A DNA stretch of 19,905 bases from an uncultured Veillonella sp. (GCA_900549805.1 URPV01000019.1:1-19905); one strand, 5' to 3'. Shown: positions 7,201 to 15,308, numbered from the stretch's first letter. Program-made: numbers and translations. The notes: generated by a model from the letters alone, not told the origin.

Positions 7201-8535
7201 ATGAAGTGGAAGGCAATAGTCACAGTCTTAGCCCTAACGAGTCTATCTATCAATGGAGCTTTGGCTGTCACAGTGACAGGTTTACGGGCTAATGATACGA
7301 CTAATCGTAGTCGCCTTGTCCTAGATTTGTCAGCAAAACCTGAAGGCTGGACCACATCCTATGATGAAGCAAACCATGAGGTAACTGTGAGCCTTCCTAA
7401 ATCGTCCAATCAAATACAAGAGGGACACCTCAATGGAGGCAAGGAAAAAGGCGTCCTTAAAGGGATTGCCATTGAAGAGAAGGACCCTCTCAAGTTCATC
7501 TTCCAAGCTGACACACCTGTTCAATACCATGCCTTTGCATTGGAAAATCCCAATCGTATCGTAGTAGATATGTTTGCGGCTATATCCAATAAGACTAGCA
7601 AAAACTTAGATTCCTCCCTTAGCTTGATCAAATGGAATACTACAGGCCAAGAGGGCCCTGTGCAAGTGACAGCACTGACCGCTCCAGCTGGGGTAGCTAT
7701 GAAGGTCTATAGCAACCAAGCTGGGAATGATGTGGCGGAGGTATCCTCTGTTAACCGGGCTGCTGTTGGCCTCAAGCAAAAGGGGAAGTACATTCCCGTA
7801 TCCGTAACGGATACAGCGGGCCAAGGGATTGTGCCTGATTCCTTAACAAAGACGGCCCAATTAGTTTATGGAGCGGGCCGTGGCTATACCATTAATAGCC
7901 AAAAGATAAGCCTTCAAGTGTCCGCTGGTAAGTGGATCCTGCCTGTAACTGGCATTAATCAGGCTCGTATGGCTAATGATTTAATTCTCTACACGGATAC
8001 CTTTGGTTCTTCTACAGGGACCAATGCTTTTGGGCGAGAGGTCACTGTTATTAATGGCAAGGTGACAGCTCTAGCAAAGGCTAATTCTCCACTGACTAAG
8101 GGGGCTATGGTCTTGTCAGGCCATGGGACTAGTGCGGATAAGCTCAAGACTCTTAAGATGGGGGATTCTCTTTCTATTCGGACTGCTCCAGCCTTGGCTA
8201 AGGTATCTACAGAGGGAGCCATTACCTATGCTAAAGGGAGCCCACTTCTCGTTAGCGGGGCGTATGTGGGGCCTAAGTCCAATAGCCGTTTGGCTCGGAC
8301 CTTTATCGGTACCACTAAAAATCGGGGGCTCATAGCTATGGCTGTGGATCAAGATGGCAAGACCTCTATGGGGGTTACCTCTAAGGAGGGGGCCAATCTT
8401 ATCAAGCAACTAGGGGCCATTGATGCGCTTGAGCTCAATGGGCAAGGGGCAGCAGATATGGCCTATAAGGGTAGGGTAATCCATCAAGATCAAAATCAAG
8501 AAAAAAATTATGAAGATATATTAGTACTGAAATAA
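7201..8535 (+). CDS. Exported AMIN-domain protein with a phosphodiester glycosidase (NAGPA)-like C-terminal domain
   Basis: The 444-residue product starts with a Sec signal peptide, cut probably after residue 22 (SINGALA-VTV). Residues 23-128 look like an AMIN domain (LVLDLSAKP, then NPNRIVVDMF), a beta-rich module that localises proteins to peptidoglycan or the envelope. From about 155 to the end it resembles the NAGPA/phosphodiester glycosidase fold: LILYTDTFGSSTGTNAFG (261-278), ARTFIGTTKN (365-374) and LGAIDALELNGQGAADM (404-420). In active relatives the last motif is usually LDGGGSSTM; here the Asp is Asn413 and the Ser/Thr residues are changed, so catalysis may be lost. The ATG at 7201 has GGAGG at 7186. 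It is the first gene of the cluster; its role in it is unknown. Confidence 0.78.
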   Translation: MKWKAIVTVLALTSLSINGALAVTVTGLRANDTTNRSRLVLDLSAKPEGWTTSYDEANHEVTVSLPKSSNQIQEGHLNGGKEKGVLKGIAIEEKDPLKFIFQADTPVQYHAFALENPNRIVVDMFAAISNKTSKNLDSSLSLIKWNTTGQEGPVQVTALTAPAGVAMKVYSNQAGNDVAEVSSVNRAAVGLKQKGKYIPVSVTDTAGQGIVPDSLTKTAQLVYGAGRGYTINSQKISLQVSAGKWILPVTGINQARMANDLILYTDTFGSSTGTNAFGREVTVINGKVTALAKANSPLTKGAMVLSGHGTSADKLKTLKMGDSLSIRTAPALAKVSTEGAITYAKGSPLLVSGAYVGPKSNSRLARTFIGTTKNRGLIAMAVDQDGKTSMGVTSKEGANLIKQLGAIDALELNGQGAADMAYKGRVIHQDQNQEKNYEDILVLK

Positions 8536-8581
8536 GTGATTGATTATAGGAGTAAGTAATCAATTGACCAAGGAGTTATGT

Positions 8582-8872
8582 ATGACGATGAAAAAAAGCT
8601 TAGCAACTGTGTTAGTAGCAAGTGCTATGTCCACAGGATTGGCTATGGCGCAACCATTAGAACACCACACCGTTCTTACGGGAACGGTAGCCTCTGTAGT
8701 GCCTCTAGGAGCTCAAGTGCAAGAAGGAGATACCTTAGTTACGGTAGAAACCTTAGCTGGCCCCATGGCAGCTTCTAAAGCCGTTGTAAGCGGTCAAGTG
8801 ACAGCTGTAGAAGTGCATGCAGGAGAGTCCGTACAACGGGGGCAAGCAGTGGTCGTAGTCGAGTCCAAGTAA
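8582..8872 (+). CDS. Small exported biotinyl/lipoyl-like domain protein
   Basis: 96 residues. ATG 8582 lies 6 bases after AAGGAG (8570-8575); a longer in-frame TTG at 8540 would put that site inside the gene. Residues 1-23 are a Sec signal peptide ending LAMA. The mature 73 residues form almost exactly one biotinyl/lipoyl hammerhead repeat: GTVASVVPLGAQVQEGDTLV, then a turn, then SGQVTAVEVHAGESVQRGQA. In carrier proteins the turn carries a modified Lys within MKM or DK; here the turn reads ETLAGPMAAS and the Lys position is not kept, so it is probably not biotinylated or lipoylated. The closest analogy is the lipoyl domain of HlyD/AcrA-type periplasmic adaptors, but hairpin and barrel domains are absent. 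It sits 46 bases after the AMIN protein and 18 before the S55 protein. Confidence 0.75.
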   Translation: MTMKKSLATVLVASAMSTGLAMAQPLEHHTVLTGTVASVVPLGAQVQEGDTLVTVETLAGPMAASKAVVSGQVTAVEVHAGESVQRGQAVVVVESK

Positions 8873-8890
8873 GATAGGGGAGATACTGAT

Positions 8891-10858
8891 ATGAGCAATA
8901 GAATATGGCGCCGGTCCAAGCGGGCCTTGCTCGCAGTATGCTTCTGTTTAGGGGCTATGAACTTAGCCCAAGCGGTTGATTTTATGCCTGTGGACCAAGT
9001 GAAAACAGGTATGACTGGGACGGCTAAAACTGTACTTGTGGGGGACCAAATTTCCTCCTTTGACGTGAAGGTTTTGGGCGTTATGAAGGATCGAGGACCC
9101 TCTGGAGACCTTATTTTAGCTAAGTTTTCTGGACCGGTTATGGAGGAGACAGGGGGCATTGCTCATGGTATGTCCGGGTCACCTGTCTATATAGACGGCA
9201 AACTAGTGGGTGCTGTTGCCTATGGTTGGGGCTTTGCCGATGGCACTGTGGGTATGATTACCCCAATCCAAGATATGGTTAAATTATGGCATATCCCTTA
9301 TGAAAAGGACCTTAATAAGTCCTGGCATGGTCAAGGAGATGGGCAACTCATTCCTATGGGGACACCTCTTATGGCTTATGGATTTGATCAAGGGGCCTTG
9401 TCCTACCTGAAAGAAAAGCTACCTAGCTATAAGTATGAAACGTATGATACAGCTGCTGCTACTGGTGATGATGTAGTCAAGCCATTGGTACCAGGCGGAT
9501 CTATTGCAGCTCTTTTGGTTGATGGCAACCTAAAATTAGGTGCTATTGGTACGGTCACTTATGTTGATGGGGACCGTCTTGTAGCCTTTGGACACCCTTT
9601 CTTGAAACGGGGATCCTCTAATTACTTTATGCACAATGCTTCCATCTTTACGGTGGTAAAATCCTTGGACTCCGCCTTTAAATTAGGGTCTATGGGAGCT
9701 GAGGTGGGGTCTGTTAATGAGGATCGTGGTGCCGGTATCGCAGGCCAAATGGGTAAAAACACGGGAGGAATTCCCATTCAATTCCATTTGCGCGATTTGG
9801 ACACAGCCCAAGAAAAACAGGCTTGGGTTAAGGTGGTAGAAAATGAGGAAATGACGCCGACATTGGCTGCTACTTCCCTCTATTCCTTCCTCAATAAGCT
9901 TATGGACCGAACTGGTGAGGGGACGGCTAAGGTGACCTACACCATCCGCCCACGGGATAATGCTTATGAACCATTGACGCGAACTAATATGTTCTACTCC
10001 TCTAATTCTATTTCTGAAAAATCTGTCGATGAATTCTATAAGGTTATCGATGTGTTGATGAACAATCGTTTTATCAACTTTGAAATTCAAGATATCGATG
10101 TTAAGGCCGATGTCCAACAAGGAAAGAAGACAGCTAAAATCGTAGATGCTACGGCCTCCCCTGTCTATGTGGCACCAGGGGATACCATCGTAGTAGATGT
10201 GACGATTGAACCCTTTAGAGGGGAAAAGGAAGTAAAGGAAGTTTTCTTTACCGTTCCTAAAAACCAAAAACTGGGTGACGCCACCTTAGAAGTTCGTGGT
10301 GGCGGTGTCGTCCCATTGCCTTATGTATTTGAAAAACAAAAGTATAACTTAACCGATGAAATTATTCGCCGCCTTAAAACCTATAAAGATTTCAAGGATC
10401 TTTATAAGGAATTAAAGGATACAGATCAAAACAACCAGATCGTTGTAGAAATCTTAGAAGAGGGGATTTCTATGGTTGACGATGAGGGTGGAAAAGGGGT
10501 TAAGAAACCTAAAATTGATGGGATTGAATCTAATCCACTCCCTGGAGATATTAAGAAAAAAAGCCATTCCAATTCCTTAGATGATGCTATTGATGAAGAC
10601 AATAAAAAGGACCAAAAGGCCTCTATTGATACGGATTACATCATCCAAGGGGATGGGCAGTTCAAAATCCATGTTGTTAGCCCTGCTAGACGGGATAAGG
10701 AACGGGCTAAAGAAGCGCGCAATGCAAAGAAAAAGGGGGCTCATCAAGAAGGGGCAAAAGCGAGTCTAGAAAAACCGTTGCCTACAGATGATAAGGATGC
10801 TTCTAAAGAAGAAGGGGCCAGTCAGGATCTAGGTGGGGATAGAGAGTCTTTAACATAG
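8891..10858 (+). CDS. Exported SpoIVB-type (S55) peptidase-domain protein with charged C-terminal tail
   Basis: 655 residues with a signal peptide ending near LAQA (residue 28). Residues 35-135 match the serine half of the S55 peptidase domain: ETGGIAHGMSGSPVYIDGKL at about 86-105, candidate nucleophile S95. Residues 200-300 match the histidine half: AIGTVTYVDGDRLVAFGHPF with H235. In SpoIVB of Bacillus the His half comes before the Ser half and after a PDZ domain; here the order is reversed and no PDZ domain is visible. Residues 310-480 are beta-rich and unassigned, followed by a helical segment. Residues 525-655 are a low-complexity, strongly charged Lys/Glu/Asp tail, likely disordered. This is not a sporulation context. 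Its place directly before mlaE suggests an envelope role, protease or scaffold; no substrate can be named. Confidence 0.78.
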   Translation: MSNRIWRRSKRALLAVCFCLGAMNLAQAVDFMPVDQVKTGMTGTAKTVLVGDQISSFDVKVLGVMKDRGPSGDLILAKFSGPVMEETGGIAHGMSGSPVYIDGKLVGAVAYGWGFADGTVGMITPIQDMVKLWHIPYEKDLNKSWHGQGDGQLIPMGTPLMAYGFDQGALSYLKEKLPSYKYETYDTAAATGDDVVKPLVPGGSIAALLVDGNLKLGAIGTVTYVDGDRLVAFGHPFLKRGSSNYFMHNASIFTVVKSLDSAFKLGSMGAEVGSVNEDRGAGIAGQMGKNTGGIPIQFHLRDLDTAQEKQAWVKVVENEEMTPTLAATSLYSFLNKLMDRTGEGTAKVTYTIRPRDNAYEPLTRTNMFYSSNSISEKSVDEFYKVIDVLMNNRFINFEIQDIDVKADVQQGKKTAKIVDATASPVYVAPGDTIVVDVTIEPFRGEKEVKEVFFTVPKNQKLGDATLEVRGGGVVPLPYVFEKQKYNLTDEIIRRLKTYKDFKDLYKELKDTDQNNQIVVEILEEGISMVDDEGGKGVKKPKIDGIESNPLPGDIKKKSHSNSLDDAIDEDNKKDQKASIDTDYIIQGDGQFKIHVVSPARRDKERAKEARNAKKKGAHQEGAKASLEKPLPTDDKDASKEEGASQDLGGDRESLT

Positions 10859-10909
10859 CCTGATTGAGATAGGCAAGACATTGATAGAGTATTAGATGGA
10901 GAGACGTGT

Positions 10910-11671
10910 ATGAACTGGTTAGAAGCTATAGGGGCCTTTACATTGAGCCGCTTGACAGAAATTGGGCGGGCCATGATTTTGGTCGGACAGACAATTAAAC
11001 AATTGCCTATGATTAACTTCTGGCATGTTTTACAGCAGATGGCCCATTTGGGCGTTGATTCACTACCTATCATTTCTATTACCCTCCTCTTCGCGGGGGG
11101 CGTTATGACGCTGCAAATTACGGATGTCCTCATTACCTATGGGGCTCAATCTACAGTGGGGGGGCTTATGGCGGTTGCCATGGGACGAGAACTGGGACCA
11201 ATTTTGGTAGGTGTTGTTTTGGCTGGTCGTGTAGGTGCTGCTATTACAGCAGAAATTGGGACTATGAAGGTAACGGAGCAAATTGATGCTCTTCGTGTGA
11301 TGGCTACTAACCCTATTGGTTACTTAGTTGTGCCTAGGGTGGTTGCCTGTATGATTATGGTGCCGATTTTAGCCTTTTACGGCGTGGTTATCGGCATTGC
11401 AGGAGGCTATTTTGTAGCAACTTCCATTAAAGGATTGTCGCCTCAAACCTACTTGGACTCCATTCAAATGTTCTCTACTGTATCAGATTTTACCTTGGGC
11501 CTTCTAAAAGCTTCTGTTTTTGGAGCTGTTATTGCTCTAGTGGGGGCCTATAAGGGGATGAATACTAAAATGGGGGCAGAGGCAGTTGGATTCTCCACAA
11601 CTTCCTCTGTGGTTACCTCCATTATCCTCGTATTTATACTGAATTACTTCTTGTCATCTGTCTTGTTCTAA
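10910..11671 (+). CDS. mlaE: MlaE-family ABC transporter permease (phospholipid transport)
   Basis: Inner-membrane permease of the MlaFED lipid transporter. The 253 residues show the family pattern: an N-terminal amphipathic region, then several hydrophobic membrane segments (for example SLPIISITLLFAGGVMTLQI and VVACMIMVPILAFYGVVIGI), the conserved LGPILVGVVLAGRVGAAITA and EIGTMKVTEQIDALRVM, which is the MlaE/YrbE hallmark and the site of coupling with the ATPase, and the closing FSTTSSVVTSIILVFILNYF. The length is usual. The ATG at 10910 follows a GGAGAG site. mlaF starts 10 bases after the stop, so the two are co-translated. It would hold the MlaD ring on its periplasmic face. Confidence 0.95.
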   Translation: MNWLEAIGAFTLSRLTEIGRAMILVGQTIKQLPMINFWHVLQQMAHLGVDSLPIISITLLFAGGVMTLQITDVLITYGAQSTVGGLMAVAMGRELGPILVGVVLAGRVGAAITAEIGTMKVTEQIDALRVMATNPIGYLVVPRVVACMIMVPILAFYGVVIGIAGGYFVATSIKGLSPQTYLDSIQMFSTVSDFTLGLLKASVFGAVIALVGAYKGMNTKMGAEAVGFSTTSSVVTSIILVFILNYFLSSVLF

Positions 11672-11681
11672 TGAGGGGCCT

Positions 11682-12416
11682 ATGATTGAATTGAAAAACG
11701 TCACCGTTGCCTATGGTAGCCGCGTTATTTTAGATAATATATCCATGACCATCGGTGATGGAGTGACCCTTGTTATCTTAGGAGGATCGGGATCTGGTAA
11801 ATCAACCCTCTTACGTCTCCTCATAGGCTTACAAAGACCTACATCAGGCCACATATTGGTAGATGGTGTTGATATAACAAGCTTATCTGAATCGGAATTT
11901 GACCAAGTTCGTCGTAAGATGGGGATGGTCTTTCAATATTCTGCCCTATTTGATTCCCTATCGGTAGGAGAAAATGTGGCCTTTGGCCTTCGCCAGCATA
12001 CTAAGCTGTCAGATGAAGATATAAAGAAGATTGTCAGCCAACGGTTAGAGTGGGTTGGCCTAGCAGGCTATGAAGATTATATGCCTAATGAATTATCTGG
12101 AGGTATGAAGAAGCGGGTCTCATTGGCGAGGGCTATTGCAGAAGATGCATCCATCCTCCTCTATGATGAACCTACATCTGGTTTGGATCCTATTACGTCC
12201 ATGCAGATTAGTCATTTAATTCGGGCTATGCAAAAACGCTTGGGATGTACATCTCTGGTTGTCACCCATGATATGCGGTCTGCTTTTTATGTGGGGGATG
12301 CGATAGCCCTCCTGGATAAGGGAAATTTCGTGGAGGTGTCGCCGCCAGCGCAATTCCAAGAATCGAAAAATAAGTTGGTACAAAGTTTCATTCATGGCCA
12401 AGTTGATGGTGTGTAA
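11682..12416 (+). CDS. mlaF: MlaF-family ABC transporter ATP-binding protein
   Basis: Cytoplasmic ATPase driving the Mla lipid transporter. All ABC motifs are intact in 244 residues: Walker A GGSGSGKS (34-41), Q-loop Q85 in MVFQYSALFDSL, signature LSGGM (138-142), Walker B ILLYDE (158-163) followed by PTSGLDP, and switch His196 in VVTHDM. FQYSALFDSLSVGENVAFGL is characteristic of the MlaF/MKL branch rather than of importers. The ATG at 11682 lies in the short gap after mlaE, behind GAGGGG. The protein ends HGQVDGV, without the longer C-terminal handshake tail known for some MlaF proteins. No MlaB-like STAS protein follows, so the complex is presumably MlaEFD only. Confidence 0.95.
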   Translation: MIELKNVTVAYGSRVILDNISMTIGDGVTLVILGGSGSGKSTLLRLLIGLQRPTSGHILVDGVDITSLSESEFDQVRRKMGMVFQYSALFDSLSVGENVAFGLRQHTKLSDEDIKKIVSQRLEWVGLAGYEDYMPNELSGGMKKRVSLARAIAEDASILLYDEPTSGLDPITSMQISHLIRAMQKRLGCTSLVVTHDMRSAFYVGDAIALLDKGNFVEVSPPAQFQESKNKLVQSFIHGQVDGV

Positions 12417-12431
12417 AGAGGGATTAACTAT

Positions 12432-13712
12432 ATGAAATGGACAACAGAAGCTAAGGTAGGGGCCTTCACCCTAGTAGGGATTATCGCCTTTATCGCGGCT
12501 GTTTTATTTGTGGGGAATGTCAATTTATTTCCTAAGGCGCAGATGGCCATTACCGGTCAATTTGCCTCTGTTAATGGCTTGAAGGTAGGAAATGCCGTTA
12601 AGTACTCCGGCGTACAAGTGGGTAAGATTAAGGATATAGCTGTGGATAATCCACATTCTGTACGCGTTTCTATGGACTTGGACCAGGATGCTAAGATTCC
12701 TAAGGATTCTACCTTCTCTATCTCCTCTGATGGTTTTTTAGGGGATAAGTTCATTTTGATCACCCCAGGCACCTCTAACGAGTACCTCAAGTCCGGCGAC
12801 TATGTTAATGGTAAGGGGGGAGAGATGGACCAGGCTTTTGACTCCGCTAAAAAACTCATGGAGGGGACGGAAAAGCTCCTAGAATCTATGAATAACATTA
12901 TCGGTGATCCTAAGACCCAAGATGCCCTCCGTCATACCCTTCAATCGACCTCTACCATGGCAGATAATACCGTGGCTATTACTGGTAACTTAGCGGCTAT
13001 GACGGCGCAAATGAATGCGACAGCTCAACAATTTAATGCAGATGGTAATGCAGGCAATGATATGCGGGCTATTTTGATCAACATGAAGGACACTACTGAA
13101 AGGGTGGATGCCATGGCCCGTTCTATGGAAACTACTGTTACGGATCCGCAAGCTGCTCAAAATATTAAGGAAACCCTTCATAACACAGCACAAATTTCAT
13201 CTCGTGTTAATAAAATATTAGGAGGTAAACCCTACCCAAAGTCCTCTACTGAGGCTGTAAATACTGGAATTGAGGCCTCCGATTCTAACGAAGATGTAAA
13301 CAAAAGTAAACAATTAGCTACTGAAATGTCAGGTGAATTATTATATAATAGTCATCAGAACGAATATCGTGCCAACGCGCATCTTCGCTTATTTACCAAT
13401 AAAAATCTTATGGAATTAGGCTTTTCTAATATAGGAGATGGATCTGATTTTGATCTCAATGCAGGGAGGTACTTAACGGATAAATGGTCTGTTAGGGGAG
13501 GTTTCTTTGAAAGTAAATTGGGCCTAGGTCTTGATTATGGCCTAGGTGGTCCATTCTCCTTGTCTGCAGCGGTCTTTGACCTCAACCATCAACGGTATAG
13601 AATCCGCTCTGAATTCCGCTTGAAGGGGGATACCTATGGTGTCCTTCAAACGACGCGTCCATTCTCTTCTGATAATGGGGGCACCTATTTTGGTATAAAA
13701 CAAGTATTCTAA
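12432..13712 (+). CDS. mlaD: Long MlaD: MCE domain, helical stalk and C-terminal outer-membrane beta-barrel-like segment
   Basis: Substrate-binding and bridging component of the Mla lipid pathway. Residues 1-10 are cytoplasmic and 11-30 a membrane anchor (FTLVGIIAFIAAVLFVG). An MCE domain occupies about 36-115 (ASVNGLKVGNAVKYSGVQVG, then SDGFLGDKFILITPG). Residues 130-265 are helical, with repeated small or polar and hydrophobic positions and no proline-rich breaks, and would extend the tunnel. A Ser/Asn/Glu linker (266-298) follows. Residues 299-426 alternate polar and hydrophobic residues in strands ending in GTYFGIKQVF, a terminal Phe as in outer-membrane barrels. A proteobacterial MlaD is about 180 residues and lacks the stalk and barrel. 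Work on Veillonella parvula Mla described such a MlaD as a transenvelope bridge; this protein fits that description. Confidence 0.93.
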   Translation: MKWTTEAKVGAFTLVGIIAFIAAVLFVGNVNLFPKAQMAITGQFASVNGLKVGNAVKYSGVQVGKIKDIAVDNPHSVRVSMDLDQDAKIPKDSTFSISSDGFLGDKFILITPGTSNEYLKSGDYVNGKGGEMDQAFDSAKKLMEGTEKLLESMNNIIGDPKTQDALRHTLQSTSTMADNTVAITGNLAAMTAQMNATAQQFNADGNAGNDMRAILINMKDTTERVDAMARSMETTVTDPQAAQNIKETLHNTAQISSRVNKILGGKPYPKSSTEAVNTGIEASDSNEDVNKSKQLATEMSGELLYNSHQNEYRANAHLRLFTNKNLMELGFSNIGDGSDFDLNAGRYLTDKWSVRGGFFESKLGLGLDYGLGGPFSLSAAVFDLNHQRYRIRSEFRLKGDTYGVLQTTRPFSSDNGGTYFGIKQVF

Positions 13713-13738
13713 ATCCCAACTTTTGGAGGTTTTTATCC

Positions 13739-15265
13739 ATGAATAAAAAGACCTTGTCCCTAGCCCTTCTCTTGGCTATGACTACGAGTGGTGCTTTGGC
13801 TGCATCTACATCAACTACGGTTCCTATGACCGTGAAAGCAGTGAATGCTAATCTCGTGTCAACTACGGTTAACAATCAACCTAAATTATCTAAATATCAA
13901 TTAGAAGCGGTTAAGATGACTCAGGAGGCTATGGCGGCAAAAGAGACGTCTGATACAGCTAACTATCCTACAGCCGTATCCTTAGATGCTACTAAGGCGG
14001 TTGCTCTTGCCTTGGAAAACAATCGGACGGCTAAGGCCTCCGCTTGGACTTATGAAGCCGCTAAAGCGGGAGTCTCTCAAACGGCTGCAGGCATGAATCC
14101 ACAGGTGGCTGCTAGCTATTCTGGTGCCCGTTCTAATAGTGGGACGAGTGTTGGTAAAGGTGGTAAGACAAGCTCTTCCATTGGTCTTACCCTATCTGTA
14201 CCTGTCTTTGATGCCTCTACAAGGGCTTCCATTCGAGGCGCTCGCTATACTCGTGAAGGGGCAGGGGCCGCTTATGAAGAGGCACTACAAACGGCTAAAT
14301 ACAATGCGGTGGCAGGGTACTATACCCTTATCAAGGACCGCAATGCTATCGATGTAGCCAACCAATCTGTCACTGATTACCAAGGTCATTTAACCAATGT
14401 AGAGGCCCAATACAGTGTGGGGATTGTTGCTAATTCCGATGTAATGGCTTCTAAGACAACCTGGTCTGATGCACAAACCAATTTGGTAAAGGCTCGCAAT
14501 CAAGCCAATCTAGCTGAAACCGATCTTAATCAAGTTTTAGCGCTCCCTGTATCCACCAAGATAGATACGGCGGATAAGAGCCTTAATTACGCACCCTATA
14601 ATGTGACTTTAGAAGAGGCCAAAGCCTATGCTTTGATTCACCGCGCTAAATTGGTAGAGTCTGCCATGAATGTTAAGAAAGCCGAAGAAGATTTGCATGC
14701 AGCTAAGGCTGGCTACTTGCCAACGGTTTCTGCTTCTGCCGGCCGCGGCTATTCTGACGATGGCTGGAAGGGCTTTGGTGATGGCAACGATTGGAATATT
14801 GGTGCTAGGGCCTCCTGGTCCATTTGGAATGGTGGCGGCACCCAAGCGGCTATTAAGAAGGCACAAGCAGCTTTTGAAGGAGCCAAAGAGACTAACTTGG
14901 CTAGTATTGATGCCGTCTTGAGTCAAGTTCAAAAGGCCTTTCTTGATATGAAGGCCGCAGAACAAACCATTACATCCACCAAAACAGCTGTCGACTCTGC
15001 GCAAGAATCCTTCCGGATTAACACCTTGCGTTACCAAGCAGGGGTCGGGGCTAATATCGATGTATTGGATGCTGAAACCAAATTGACAGCGGCTCGTAAT
15101 AATTATTTGGATGCTGTCTATAACTACAACATCGCTGTGGCACAATTGGAACAATACACAGGGGTACCATTGGATACTCCTGTGGGAGAAGGGGCTAATT
15201 TGATTGCTTCTTCTGATGCGGCTAATCAATTAGCAACTATTGCCAATAAAGGGATAAATCAATAA
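13739..15265 (+). CDS. tolC: TolC-family outer-membrane efflux protein
   Basis: Outer-membrane channel-tunnel, acting as a trimer. 508 residues with a signal peptide ending SGALA (about residue 21). A Thr/Ser/Asn-rich linker to about 75 is followed by two tandem OEP repeats (about 80-285 and 300-490), each with strands (VAASYSGARS; GYLPTVSASAGRGYSDDG) and long helices. The second repeat holds FRINTLRYQAGVGANIDVLD and LDAVYNYNIAVAQLEQYTG, the usual TolC signature. The ATG at 13739 follows GGAGG (13725-13729). No inner-membrane pump or full adaptor gene lies nearby, unlike most tolC loci; instead it ends the mla gene string. Its partner could be encoded elsewhere, or it could work with this cluster. 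Confidence 0.93.
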   Translation: MNKKTLSLALLLAMTTSGALAASTSTTVPMTVKAVNANLVSTTVNNQPKLSKYQLEAVKMTQEAMAAKETSDTANYPTAVSLDATKAVALALENNRTAKASAWTYEAAKAGVSQTAAGMNPQVAASYSGARSNSGTSVGKGGKTSSSIGLTLSVPVFDASTRASIRGARYTREGAGAAYEEALQTAKYNAVAGYYTLIKDRNAIDVANQSVTDYQGHLTNVEAQYSVGIVANSDVMASKTTWSDAQTNLVKARNQANLAETDLNQVLALPVSTKIDTADKSLNYAPYNVTLEEAKAYALIHRAKLVESAMNVKKAEEDLHAAKAGYLPTVSASAGRGYSDDGWKGFGDGNDWNIGARASWSIWNGGGTQAAIKKAQAAFEGAKETNLASIDAVLSQVQKAFLDMKAAEQTITSTKTAVDSAQESFRINTLRYQAGVGANIDVLDAETKLTAARNNYLDAVYNYNIAVAQLEQYTGVPLDTPVGEGANLIASSDAANQLATIANKGINQ

Positions 15266-15308
15266 AATATACATAAGAAATAGTCTGTGGCCCTAGGGCT
15301 CAGTCCGT

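Noticed and set aside
7265..7279. Perfect palindrome CTGTCACAGTGACAG in the signal-peptide region of the AMIN gene
   Set aside because: A 7-bp arm repeat is expected about once by chance in a window of this size, and it lies within coding sequence.
8540..8581. Upstream TTG start for the lipoyl-like protein
   Set aside because: It would place the AAGGAG site inside the gene and put 14 extra residues ahead of a clean signal peptide.
8578..8778. ATG at 8578 giving a 66-codon frame overlapping the lipoyl-like gene
   Set aside because: It is 2-3 bases from the Shine-Dalgarno site, its product has no signal peptide or domain, and the 8582 frame gives a full signal peptide and fold.
14609..15229. 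206-codon - strand open frame inside tolC
   Set aside because: Shadow of the tolC coding frame; the residue mix is not protein-like and tolC is well supported.
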